NCBI GenBank assembly: GCA_937892865.1
Contig: CALBJG010000012.1
Span: forward strand, 1-31,213
Origin: an uncultured Clostridia bacterium
GTDB lineage: Bacteria > Bacillota > Clostridia > Oscillospirales > Oscillospiraceae
Reading direction: 5' to 3'
DNA length: 31,213 bases
The position numbers and the translations under genes were made by a program. Below, in pieces: positions 8,066 to 16,800 of this stretch (its first letter is position 1; each line of letters starts with the position of its first letter). The notes below the pieces were generated by a model. That model had not been told where the DNA came from and did not search any database. It saw only the letters and a list, made by a program, of their open reading frames with translations.

Positions 8066-9135
8066 TACAGTTGCACCTCCTGCTTCTCCAGCAGTTGCCG
8101 GGAGATTTTGGCGGCGAGGAGAATTTGCTTTTTTGTCCGCTCGTCCTGGTCTTTCATTTGGTCTTTGAGCATTTTAAAATAAAGGCCTTCAAAGGTATCC
8201 TCTCCGGCACTGCCCCAAATATCCAAAGGCGGCATGGTCTTGTCCCGGAGTTCCAAATTGGGAAAGCGGGATAAGGCGGCATTTAATGCAGGGATATCCG
8301 GCGGCTCTGCCGGACCGGTAAGGGTAATGCGATAAAAATCCGTTGACCCAACCGGGGGCAGCAAGGCATCCAATGTTGCCGCTGCGTTTTCCCCCGCAGG
8401 AGCTTCCCAATCGTAAAACCGGGGGCTGTCCAAAGGCACAAAACGAGTCTGTGCGGTATCCTCCAGCGTGACGATCAAAACGCCTTTTTCTCCCTGCTCG
8501 TCAAAGCCTCTGCCCATAGGGCAGCCGGGCCAGGCGCAGAGGGTTTTGCCTTTTTGGAAGAAATCCCCTTTGTGGATGTGTCCCAATGCCATATAATCAA
8601 GGTTTGACCGCTCCACCTGCAAGGCTGTGATGGGGCAATAGGGAGAATTGGTTTGCGTTGGATCTCCGTGGAACACACCAAGGGCGTATGTTTCCTGGTG
8701 ATCTGCCCGGAAATCCGCCAAAAGCCCGGGACATTCCATAGATTCATAACCGAAACCGTACACCCGGCAATCCAGGGAGGGCAACGCCACGGATTCCACC
8801 GCTGTATGCTTGAAAATATGTACATTTTCCGGCCACACTTCCGTCAGCCAGGGGCTGCCGGGAATCGCCGGGTCGTGATTGCCCGGGGCGATGAACACCG
8901 GCACTGCCATATCCTGCAGGGCATCAAAAAGCGCCCGGTAACCTGCCCGGGTATATGCGCCGTCAAACAAGTCACCGGCAAGGAGCACCAGGTCGCAATT
9001 TTCCCGGCGGCAGATCTCCGCCACTTTGCCGGGGATCTGCAACAGCGCCCGGCGCAGAAAATCTACCTGCTCCGGGTCGTGTCCCTGCATAGGCGAATCC
9101 AAATGCCAGTCTCCGCTGTGCAAGATCTTAATCAT
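8065..9135 (-). CDS. yhaO: YhaO/SbcD-like DNA repair metallophosphoesterase
   Basis: A 356-residue calcineurin-like phosphoesterase of the SbcD/Mre11/YhaO type. Metal-binding motifs appear in order: GDWHLDS with Asp9 and His11, GDLFDG (54-59), GNHDP (85-89), FHGD (His156), and GHIHKG (185-190). The family cuts DNA ends in partnership with a coiled-coil ATPase, here yhaN. The open frame extends upstream to 9252, but homology begins at MIKILHSGDW, so ATG 9135 is chosen; it overlaps the end of ymdB by eight bases, consistent with translational coupling, and only a weak purine-rich RBS is visible. Substrate preference (single- or double-stranded ends) cannot be judged. Confidence 0.87.
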   Translation of the reverse strand: MIKILHSGDWHLDSPMQGHDPEQVDFLRRALLQIPGKVAEICRRENCDLVLLAGDLFDGAYTRAGYRALFDALQDMAVPVFIAPGNHDPAIPGSPWLTEVWPENVHIFKHTAVESVALPSLDCRVYGFGYESMECPGLLADFRADHQETYALGVFHGDPTQTNSPYCPITALQVERSNLDYMALGHIHKGDFFQKGKTLCAWPGCPMGRGFDEQGEKGVLIVTLEDTAQTRFVPLDSPRFYDWEAPAGENAAATLDALLPPVGSTDFYRITLTGPAEPPDIPALNAALSRFPNLELRDKTMPPLDIWGSAGEDTFEGLYFKMLKDQMKDQDERTKKQILLAAKISRQLLEKQEVQL

Positions 9136-9904
9136 AAATGTCCACTCTTTCTGCTTTACGGCACAAGCCGGTGTCTGTGTCAACAGTGAACAGCACCGCC
9201 TCCAACTTGGTGGGGCCTTCTGCCCAGCGGTACCGCTCCGGCAGATCCCCACGGAATTTGGCGATGGACAGCGCCGGCTGAATGCCCAGCACCGAATGCT
9301 TCGGTCCGGTCATACCCAGATCTGTCACATAGCCGGTCCCCTTGGGCAGAATTTGGGTATCTGCCGTAGGCACATGGGTGTGGGTACCCCAAAGGGCAGA
9401 CACTCTGCCGTCCAACATATAGCCCATTGCCAATTTTTCCGCGGTAGCCTCTGCGTGGATCTCCACCAAAATGATCTTGGCGGTGATCTCTTTCAGAATT
9501 TTCTCCACCTGCAAAAAGGGATTGTCCGGGCCGTAGTCCATACCGCATCTGCCGATGAGGTCGATCACCGCCACCTCTCCTGCGGCGGTTTCGTACACGC
9601 CCCAACCGACGCCGGGGGTTTGGGGGGCGTAGTTTGCCGGGCGTAAGATGCGGCTGTTATCTTCCATATATTCCACAATTTCCCGCTTGCTGAAGGTGTG
9701 ATTGCCCATGGTGATCACATCTGCGCCGGCATCGAAAATATCCTCTGCCTGATTGGGCGTGATACCCACCACCGCGGCATTTTCACCATTGACCACCACA
9801 AAATCCGCGCCGGTCTTCCGTTTCAGCCAGCGAAGGCTGTGGCTGATGCGATCCATACCGGGTCTGCCTACCACATCGCCGACTGCCAAAATTTTAAAAT
9901 CCAT
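9128..9904 (-). CDS. ymdB: YmdB-family metallophosphoesterase (cyclic nucleotide phosphodiesterase-like)
   Basis: A 258-residue protein matching the TIGR00282/YmdB family in length and motifs: VGDVVGRPG with Asp10, VNGENAA (Asn39-Glu41), GNHTF (67-71), EIHAEAT, and GTHTHVPTAD. In Bacillus the family member hydrolyses 2',3'-cyclic nucleotides and influences biofilm and sporulation decisions; that role is established for the family, not shown here. Start ATG 9904 has AGGAG about eight bases upstream. It begins 10 bases after the AraC gene stops and overlaps yhaO by eight bases, so all four genes should be one transcription unit. In many Firmicutes ymdB lies by rny; here its partners are an AraC regulator and DNA-repair genes. 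Confidence 0.9.
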   Translation of the reverse strand: MDFKILAVGDVVGRPGMDRISHSLRWLKRKTGADFVVVNGENAAVVGITPNQAEDIFDAGADVITMGNHTFSKREIVEYMEDNSRILRPANYAPQTPGVGWGVYETAAGEVAVIDLIGRCGMDYGPDNPFLQVEKILKEITAKIILVEIHAEATAEKLAMGYMLDGRVSALWGTHTHVPTADTQILPKGTGYVTDLGMTGPKHSVLGIQPALSIAKFRGDLPERYRWAEGPTKLEAVLFTVDTDTGLCRKAERVDIYD

Positions 9905-9914
9905 TCTTTTACTC

Positions 9915-11069
9915 CTATCGCACAGATTTTGCGTATTCCGTGGGAGTGATGCCGAATTTCTCCTTAAACTGCCGGGAGAAATGATGCACCGTAGAATACT
10001 GAAGCGCCGCGGCGATCTCCGTAAAGTTCATAGTGTTTTCCCGGATCATCTGCTTGCTTTCCTGCAACTTGATCCGGCGGATATACTCACCGGGGGAGAT
10101 CTGCAAATGCTTATGGAACAGCGCCGTTAAGTAACTGGGGCTGATATCGATCTTCCGGGCTACCAGTGGCACAGAGAGTTTTTCCTGAATATGGGTGCTG
10201 ATATACTGCTGGGCGCGGCTGATCACCTCATTTTCACTGTGGAGCGCATAGGCGCTCTGCAGCCGCTGGGCGGGGGAGTTTTCCTCCCGGAGAAGGGTCA
10301 AAAGCATTTGGGTCAGCAGACTTAAGAGCATATCGCAGGAATAGGCATCCATACGCTCCTGCTCCCGAAGCATCTGCTGCAGCAGTGTCACCGCTTTTTG
10401 GGGGGCTTTGATCTTCCGGTTGAAAAGACGGCTCAAGTCACCGCCGGCAATGTCAAAAGACACGGTCACATACCGGGGAGCGACTTCCATATCTGCGTAC
10501 TGCATATGCCACTGGTCCGGGGCGTACAGCACCATATCCCCCTGGTCCAGCAAAAGATCCACGCCGTCGGCAACGCTGTGAAGAGACCCCTGGTCCACAT
10601 AGGTCAGTTCCAGCATCGGATGGGATTCTCCGGAAAAGAGAAATCCCTGCTCTTTTTCGTGATAGAAGAAGGTATAAAGGCTTTTAACATGCAGCAAATG
10701 GCTTAAGGAAAGGTCTTCGCTGCGGATCCGGGTGCCTACGGTTTTGGGAAAAACTTCTGCCTGCAATCTGGCAACGGCTGTTCCCCGCAATGCCGCCAGG
10801 CAGAACTGTACCCCCGGACGCAGACGCACCGGTTTATCCAAATAATAATCCCGGAACTGGACGCTGTCTGCAGATACGGACAAGATCGCCGTTCCGCTTT
10901 CGCACTGGACCAAAAGATCCTCCTCTGCCAGATATACGGGCATCTCCTCGGTACGCAAGGTCAGCGCCACACCCTCCAATTCTTTTCTGGTGGTCGTCTG
11001 GTCGTGCTTGCGCTCCGGCAGGACCATACCAAAGCCCTGAAAACTGACCGGATTCAAGTGGCGGATCAT
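9915..11069 (-). CDS. AraC-family transcriptional regulator with long N-terminal sensor region
   Basis: A 384-residue regulator. The C-terminal ~98 residues form the two helix-turn-helix AraC/XylS DNA-binding domain (LSVPLVARKIDISPSYLTALF, then MNFTEIAAALQYSTVHHFSRQF and the family's FGITPTEY ending). A cupin-like effector domain lies at ~130-205 (PMLELTYVDQGSLHSVADG, LDQGDMVLYAPDQWHM). About 110 additional N-terminal residues precede it, which is longer than the usual ~280-300-residue member. The frame is open to 11171, but ATG 11069 is chosen because AGAAGGTG lies at good distance. The promoter at 11101-11129 fits this start. It leads the operon with ymdB, yhaO and yhaN, and sits next to dehydrogenase 1. 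Ligand unknown. Confidence 0.88.
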   Translation of the reverse strand: MIRHLNPVSFQGFGMVLPERKHDQTTTRKELEGVALTLRTEEMPVYLAEEDLLVQCESGTAILSVSADSVQFRDYYLDKPVRLRPGVQFCLAALRGTAVARLQAEVFPKTVGTRIRSEDLSLSHLLHVKSLYTFFYHEKEQGFLFSGESHPMLELTYVDQGSLHSVADGVDLLLDQGDMVLYAPDQWHMQYADMEVAPRYVTVSFDIAGGDLSRLFNRKIKAPQKAVTLLQQMLREQERMDAYSCDMLLSLLTQMLLTLLREENSPAQRLQSAYALHSENEVISRAQQYISTHIQEKLSVPLVARKIDISPSYLTALFHKHLQISPGEYIRRIKLQESKQMIRENTMNFTEIAAALQYSTVHHFSRQFKEKFGITPTEYAKSVR

Positions 11070-11100
11070 AAAAAACACCTTCTTTCTGTCTTTGGTGTTT

Positions 11101-11129
11101 ATTATACTATGTATAGTTGAAAATGGCAA
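11101..11129 (-). promoter_or_regulatory. Promoter of the AraC-ymdB-yhaO-yhaN operon with palindrome in the spacer
   Basis: Minus strand -35 TTGCCA (11124-11129), 17-bp spacer, -10 TATAAT (11101-11106). A 12-bp palindrome ACTAT-GT-ATAGT (11106-11117) lies between the two boxes and could be an operator; that role is inference. Confidence 0.8.
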
Positions 11130-11151
11130 ACATTTTCTGTAAAAGCGGCGT

Positions 11152-11184
11152 AAAAAACCGCCGCAAAACATTTTCTGCGGCGGT
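11152..11184 (-). terminator. Intrinsic terminator after dehydrogenase 1
   Basis: Nine-bp stem ACCGCCGCA (11157-11165) / TGCGGCGGT (11176-11184), 10-base loop, followed on the minus strand by a T-run (11152-11156). It lies just after the dehydrogenase stop and before the AraC promoter, separating the two units. Confidence 0.9.
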
Positions 11185-11194
11185 TTTTGTAAAT

Positions 11195-12202
11195 TTACTT
11201 CTTTTTAGACATGGTTTTGGAGCGGGCGGCTGTCACTTCGTGCTCCAGCGCCTCGCCCTTTTGCCAACGCATCAGGTCTTCGATGGCATATCTGGCGGCT
11301 ACCGGACGGTAGTCCAAAGTCGGACCGCCCAGGTGGGGCTGCATAATGAGGCTCTCATCCAGTTGCCGCAAGGGGCTGTCCGGCTGGATCGGCTCACGCT
11401 CGTACACATCCAGCGATACCCGGATATGGCCGTCCATCACGTGCTTTGCCATCGCTGCTTCGTCGATCACACTGCCCCGGGAAGTGTTCACCAGCAATGC
11501 CCCGGGCATCATCATAGAAAGCAGGCGATCGTCTACCATATGGTACGTTTCCGGTGATTGGGCGCAGTGGAGAGATACGATCTTACAAGTGGAGAAAATT
11601 TCTTCCAAAGAGGCTTTCTGTACGCCCAGTTCCTTTGCCTTTTCTTCGGTGGTGTGGCGGGAATAGAGCTTTACCTTTACCCGGAAAGGTTTCAGCATTT
11701 TCAGCACATTGGCGGCAATGGCGCCGTAACCCACGATACCCACGGTCTGCTCGATCAACCGCTCCGGCTGGAAATCGTTGGGATCCCACCAGGGGGTGGT
11801 GGTCTTCCGGGCATCGTACTCTTTCAGCCGCCGCAAAGATGCCAGGATATGGGCAACCGTACCCTCGGCAACGGACTCGGCAAAGCCGTTATTGCCGCAG
11901 GAAATGCGAATGCCCTTTTCGTACATCTCGTCGGTGACGATGTTGGCAACGCTGCCGGCGGTGTAGGCGATGAATTTCAGATTTTTTGCCTTTTCCAGCA
12001 CTGCTTCATCAAGTTTCGGCACGCCCCAACCGCAGATGCAGGCATCTTTGTCCGCCAGCACATCCCGGAACTGCTCCGGTGTCAGATGCTCTTCCGTTTC
12101 GTTCCAGGTCACCTCGCCCAGGGATTCCAAAAGGGCGATGTTTTCCTCCGTTAAGAATGTGTCCGTTGTTTTGCCCTTGGGCATTTCCACATAAATTTTC
12201 AT
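11195..12202 (-). CDS. D-isomer-specific 2-hydroxyacid dehydrogenase (paralogue 1)
   Basis: A 335-residue NAD(P)-dependent dehydrogenase of the D-2-hydroxyacid family, which interconverts 2-keto acids and D-2-hydroxy acids in the cytosol. The Rossmann motif is VGIVGYGAIA (154-163), where the third glycine of GxGxxG is Ala. Catalytic candidates are Arg242 (NTSRG), a Glu in DVYEREP (268 or 270) and His290 (PHLGGP). Length is normal. Start ATG 12202 has GAGGTGG upstream and a good promoter. It is monocistronic, ended by its own terminator. It is clearly paralogous to the gene at 22556-23557: both share VQKASLEEIFSTC and GFAESVAEGT. Substrate unknown; phosphoglycerate dehydrogenase-like activity is possible, but no ACT domain is present. 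Confidence 0.9.
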   Translation of the reverse strand: MKIYVEMPKGKTTDTFLTEENIALLESLGEVTWNETEEHLTPEQFRDVLADKDACICGWGVPKLDEAVLEKAKNLKFIAYTAGSVANIVTDEMYEKGIRISCGNNGFAESVAEGTVAHILASLRRLKEYDARKTTTPWWDPNDFQPERLIEQTVGIVGYGAIAANVLKMLKPFRVKVKLYSRHTTEEKAKELGVQKASLEEIFSTCKIVSLHCAQSPETYHMVDDRLLSMMMPGALLVNTSRGSVIDEAAMAKHVMDGHIRVSLDVYEREPIQPDSPLRQLDESLIMQPHLGGPTLDYRPVAARYAIEDLMRWQKGEALEHEVTAARSKTMSKKK

Positions 12203-12230
12203 TGCGCCACCTCATTTTTCAGATGCTCTC

Positions 12231-12259
12231 ATTTTAGCAGGCTTTTCCCTTTTTTACAA
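12231..12259 (-). promoter_or_regulatory. Promoter of dehydrogenase 1
   Basis: Minus strand -35 TTGTAA (12254-12259), 17-bp spacer, -10 TAAAAT (12231-12236), 28 bases before the start codon. The -35 box is the same as that of the paralogous dehydrogenase 2. Confidence 0.7.
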
Positions 12260-12401
12260 CGGTTAATTTCTATGGACAAAAATCCCCGCCACAATCGCCC
12301 GTCTTGTCGCCGCCCAGGCTGCAATCAAAGAAAGCAAGTAATTGCTGACTTTACAAAAGAATCTATCCCCACCGAGCAATCGCCGAGGATTTTGGTGTCT
12401 A

Positions 12402-12430
12402 TTGAATCAATTATTATTTTGTGTTATAAT
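12402..12430 (+). promoter_or_regulatory. Promoter of the AT-rich small membrane-protein gene
   Basis: -35 TTGAAT (12402-12407), 17-bp spacer, -10 TATAAT (12425-12430), followed by AAAGGAGGG at 12438. The intergenic stretch 12260-12401 holds only a 24-codon open stretch ending in TAA near 12335 with no start signal, possibly a gene remnant. Confidence 0.8.
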
Positions 12431-12452
12431 AAAAACAAAGGAGGGCGTCGTG

Positions 12453-12932
12453 ATGGAAAAGTACATTAAAATTTATCATAAAAGAAATGCACAGTTAGGT
12501 TGTTTTTGTGCCTTCATTGCGTTTGTCCCTTTATTTATAGTTTCTTTATTCTATGATGTAATTCCAGAGGATACATTGATTTCGTTTATTCCTTTTGTTT
12601 TAGCTGCAATATGTGTTGCCGTTGCATCATTATATACGATACGGTTTAAGAGATTGATAGCGGAGCAAGAGCAAATATATCACATACAATTTCAAGATAA
12701 CAATGTTGAACACTTGGAAACGACTCTTTATCTTGCAGACGATTGGTTGATATGGGCAGGCAGTTGTGCTTTCTTCAAGAAACACATTACATCAATCAGT
12801 TCCGTTCGTCGATATGGACGGGCAGGTTCGTCAAACCAAGTTACTATTAAAACGGCAGATGACAAAAAATATACCGTGTGGTGTTTAAGCGCATCTAATG
12901 TGATGAAACTTAAAGAGTGGCGAACGTCATAA
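12453..12932 (+). CDS. Small membrane protein of unknown function, AT-rich
   Basis: A 159-residue protein that I do not recognise. A short basic N-terminus is followed by two hydrophobic segments (LGCFCAFIAFVPLFIVSLFY and LISFIPFVLAAICVAVASLY) and then a ~90-residue soluble tail with alternating beta-like pattern (LADDWLIWAG, VTIKTADDKKYTVWCL), reminiscent of PH-like or YcxB-like cytoplasmic domains, though I cannot assign it. Start ATG 12453 has AAAGGAGGG upstream and a near-consensus promoter. Codon use is visibly AT-rich (TTA, AAA, ATA frequent) compared with the GC-richer genes around it, and it lies on the opposite strand to its neighbours, suggesting recent acquisition. Confidence 0.75.
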   Translation: MEKYIKIYHKRNAQLGCFCAFIAFVPLFIVSLFYDVIPEDTLISFIPFVLAAICVAVASLYTIRFKRLIAEQEQIYHIQFQDNNVEHLETTLYLADDWLIWAGSCAFFKKHITSISSVRRYGRAGSSNQVTIKTADDKKYTVWCLSASNVMKLKEWRTS

Positions 12933-13042
12933 ATATAATTCCTCTCTTTTGCGCATAGTACCACTTATCTGCCATCAAGGGCTGATTGGTAATGGCAAAA
13001 GCACTGCTCTGCCGGTTTGCGGCAGGGCTGTTTATATCGCGC

Positions 13043-13071
13043 TTTCTTTTTGGACTCCTATATGGTACAAT
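13043..13071 (+). promoter_or_regulatory. Possible promoter of the ICMT-like methyltransferase
   Basis: -10 TACAAT (13066-13071) with a poor -35 TTTCTT (13043-13048) at 17 bp, 27 bases before the start codon. A six-bp hairpin at 13009-13025 just upstream could weakly terminate the preceding gene. Confidence 0.4.
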
Positions 13072-13098
13072 AAGAAAAAATGCTTATGGAGAAACGCT

Positions 13099-13770
13099 AT
13101 GGATAGAAAATTATGCATTGGGGCAATCACAAAATTTTTATTGGGTGTTGTTCTGGTGGGGCTTCTGATCTTTTTGCCGGCGGGCAGTTTTTCTTACTAT
13201 AACGGCTGGCTGTTGATGGGACTCCTGTTTGCGCCGATGTTTGTTGCAGGAATCGTTATGATGTTCAAAAACCCCAACTTGTTAAGAAGCCGGCTGGATG
13301 CAAAAGAAAAACAGCAAGGACAAAACCTGGTGGTAAAACTGAGCGGTCTTATGTTTTTGGCGGGATTTATCCTTGCAGGTCTCGGTTTTCGTTTTCATTG
13401 GTATGCATTTCCGAAACCGGTCGTGATTTGCGCAGCGGTTTTATTTCTCGGCGCCTATTTGCTCTACGCAGAGGTGTTAAGAGAAAACACATACCTCAGC
13501 CGCACCATTCAGGTTCAGGAAAATCAAAGGGTGATTGACACAGGGTTATACAGTATCGTCCGGCACCCTATGTATAGCGCGACGCTGCTTTTGTTTTTGT
13601 CTATGCCCATCGTGCTGGGCTCTTTATATTCCTTTTTGATTTTTCTGGCGTATCCTTTCATCATTGCCAAACGGATCAAGCACGAAGAAGCATTTCTGGA
13701 AGCAGAACTTGACGGTTACCGGGCGTATAAGCAAAAGGTCAAATACCGCCTGATCCCATTTATCTGGTAA
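13099..13770 (+). CDS. Isoprenylcysteine carboxyl methyltransferase-family membrane protein
   Basis: A 223-residue integral membrane protein with about five hydrophobic segments. The C-terminal half carries the ICMT/phospholipid-methyltransferase-like signature: DTGLYSIVRHPMYSA (RHPMYS at 155-160) and, after two membrane spans, a KRIKHEEAFLEAELDGY motif with Glu196-Glu197, where these enzymes bind S-adenosylmethionine. Bacterial members methylate unknown small or lipid substrates. The frame is open from 12949, but ATG 13099 has a GGAG element seven bases upstream and starts the recognisable protein. It follows the AT-rich gene by 166 bases and is followed by a bidirectional terminator. Function beyond SAM-dependent methyl transfer is unknown. 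Confidence 0.85.
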   Translation: MDRKLCIGAITKFLLGVVLVGLLIFLPAGSFSYYNGWLLMGLLFAPMFVAGIVMMFKNPNLLRSRLDAKEKQQGQNLVVKLSGLMFLAGFILAGLGFRFHWYAFPKPVVICAAVLFLGAYLLYAEVLRENTYLSRTIQVQENQRVIDTGLYSIVRHPMYSATLLLFLSMPIVLGSLYSFLIFLAYPFIIAKRIKHEEAFLEAELDGYRAYKQKVKYRLIPFIW

Positions 13771-13798
13771 ATATTTTCCGGACTTGTCCGGGTATCAT

Positions 13799-13834
13799 AA
13801 AAGGCTGTGCAGAAACTTTCTGCACAGCCTTTTT
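13799..13834. terminator. Bidirectional terminator between the methyltransferase and the giant surface protein gene
   Basis: Long near-perfect stem AAAGGCTGTGCAGAA / TTCTGCACAGCCTTT around 13800-13832 with a very short loop, flanked by A-run on the left and TTTTT on the right, so it can serve both convergent genes. Confidence 0.92.
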
Positions 13835-13836
13835 GT

Positions 13837-16800
13837 TTATTCGGTGGGAATTACTGCCTTTTTGCGCTTGCGAAGCAGAACTGCTGTTATTGCACCTACT
13901 GCCGCTACGGCAACTACCGCAATGACAATGATCGCCCACAGGGGGAACAACGCAGCATAGAGCGTTTCTGCCTCTTCCAGAATATGGAGTTGTTTTACAT
14001 ACTGTCTGGAGCCTTCGGTCAATGCATCAAATGCTGCCCGGGCTGCCTTGATGGCATCACCGGAAGAATAGCCCACGGTGTTGCCAATGGCCTCGATCAG
14101 GGCATCTACCTCTGCGGCGGCGGCTTTCTGCAATTTGGTCAGCGTTTTTTCCGCTGCGATCAAAGCGGCATAGTCCACCTGCTCGCGCTCGTTCAAATGC
14201 ATCCAGTCGTAGATCTCCATCGCCTCATTGATGACTGCTTCATCCTCCAGGGTGACCTCACCGATGGCTGCGATCAGTTCGATCAATCGGTCGATCTTCA
14301 CCTGACGCAATGCCTTGATGTCCGCCTCGGCTTTCAGCAACAAGGTAGTGTCCACCAATTGCTTCTGAACAAATGACAAAGCGTCATAGGCTTTCCGGAT
14401 GGCAATGATATCATTTTCCTTTTCCAGGGTGATCTCGCCCAGATCCTTGATGGAATCGATCAGCGCCTGAACCTCTGCGGCCAGCTTCTCATCGATCAGG
14501 GCTTGCAGGGTTTTTCTTGCCGCAACCAAAACAGTGTAGTTCTTCACATACTTCTGTTCCTTCATCGGCATACTTTCATACTGCGCAGACAATTCTTCGA
14601 TCAGCGTCTGGGAATCCAGTGTCACCTCACCGATGGAATCAATCCTTGCTTCCAGCAGGTCGGTCTCTGCAATCTGCAGAAGGTCGTAGTTCTGGATAAG
14701 GGCTCTAAGTTTCATAGGCATAGCATCATAGGCTGCGCGAGCGGCCAATACTGCATCTGCATTTTCCATCGTGACCTTACCGATGGCCTTGATCATAGCA
14801 TCCACTTTTTCAGCGGCCTTCCAATCTTCCTCGGTAACATCCAGGGGATACATTCTAACATCTGCAGCCTTGATGGAATAGTAGATGTTTCCATCCTCTG
14901 CAATAACAAAGGAACTGGGCGTTTCACAAGGAACACGACTATGGTCAGCGAAGTTGTTCCGATTGACCTTGTGGAAACCACCCTGGTTACCCATAGCCAC
15001 ATACAGATATTCGTCCTTAAATTGGATCTCGTCAGTTGAGGCGTAGCGGCCGTTACTGTTGGGGAAATCTGTCAGGGTATAGGACAGCACTTCCTGCACT
15101 TTGAACTTGCCGGTATCCTCGTCGAAGGTAAAGCAGAACAAGGTCTCGGAGACCATTGCCCAAACTCTGCCGTTGGTGTCATAATCCGGGTCTGCTGCAA
15201 GCGCGTCAATATAGGGAACCTGCGCGGGCAGACCGGGGAAGAAATCTCTGGGATCCAGTTCGCCTACTTTTTCCTTCTTTACCGGGTCGTAGACAAAGAT
15301 CTTAGCGGAAGTGGTGCTGTTTTTAGGACCAACGGTACCGGTGCCGCCGCTATATGAGGTAGCGCCAAATACCAGTCCGCCTGCGTAGGAAAGTCCACTG
15401 ACAGAGCAACCGTCCACAATATTCCGGACAACGGTATTTTCCAGAGTCTCCAGATCGATCATTACCAAACAGCCGTCATAGGTATCGGTACGGGGCATAG
15501 TGCCGGCAAAGAGTTTGCCATCACCGATTGTCAAGGCGTGGATGCGGTTTTGCTCGTGAATATCATTATTCAAGCTGAGCAAAATAACATTACGGTGCTT
15601 ATCGTTGGGGTTGATGCGGCAAATAGCGCCGTTATTATAGTTGCCGGTGTAAAGAACGCCTTCGTGCCAAAGCATTACGTCGGTCTGAGAGCCGGTAGCC
15701 TCAAAGACACGGCTGATTTCGCTGGTTTCGATATTGAATGCAGTACAGTTGTTGGTATTAAATGCGCCCAGGTATACCTCCTTAGCGCCTTCCGGACCAT
15801 TTGCCAGGTTCGTTACAACCATGCCGGAGCCGTCCAGATCCTCGTTGATCATATCCACGAAATAGCCAACACGCTTGGTTTCCATATTGTACAGAACGAT
15901 GGCGCCACCGGTGTGGGTGACGATGGTTTCACCGGGGTATAAAGGATCGTCCAATGTGACATAGCAATGGTCGCCGGCGCGGAGAGGATAGTTAGCAGTA
16001 TCCATTTTCATATTCGTAACGGTATCTGTTGCGGAATCATATTCGCACAGACCCACACCACCGGAAACCACAAAATAGGTCTTTCCGTCTCGCTCCGGAG
16101 TGCCGCAATAGTAAATTGGTTTCCAGAAGCCCTCGTATTGCGGTTTCAGTTCCATTGTGTTAATGTCGATGGCGATAAACTCTTCCATCGCGCTGCCGCC
16201 AACAAACATAGTATTGCCGGCGATGCCGGTACCACGGACACAAACTTCATCCTGACCCACCTGCTTGGTAATATCTGTTCGGCCCACCACTTTTTCGGTG
16301 GCAAGGTCGATCTTCACCATTTCCGATGTGCGGACGCCGTCGCCGTTACGGTCGCCGGTGAGACCAATATACAGGTAGTTATCCCGAATGATGGCGCCAC
16401 AGGAATAACCGCAATCTTCATTAAACTCGCCCAAGTTGAAAAATTCGTCAGTAGCTGGGTTGTATTTTACAACAGAACCGACGGAGTAAGAACCAAAGTA
16501 CAGCATACCCTCATCCGAGGCAGTGATAGAAAAGCCACCGTAACAACCGGGGATCTCCACACCCATATTTCGGGATGTGAAACTCACCTCGGTAACCGGG
16601 TCATAGCGGAAAATAACGCCCTTATCGCCCACCATCCAGATATTGCCGTCTTTATCGGTGGTAATACCACGGCAGACACCGAAGGGTGTATTAACAGATC
16701 TTACTCTCGTCATATCATCCAGATTGTAGATGACCATGCGCTTACCTTCAACCGGTACAAAGAAGTAGTTCACGCCGTTGACCATCGCTGTTGTACTGTA

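Noticed and set aside
9136..9252. N-terminal extension of yhaO to 9252
   Set aside because: The extra 39 residues are the out-of-frame reading of ymdB and lack homology; ATG 9135 begins the conserved MIKILHSGDW.
13837..13960. Sortase-type LPXTG anchor at the end of the giant protein
   Set aside because: The C-terminus has a hydrophobic helix and basic tail but no LPXTG-like motif before it; a simple membrane anchor is the better reading.
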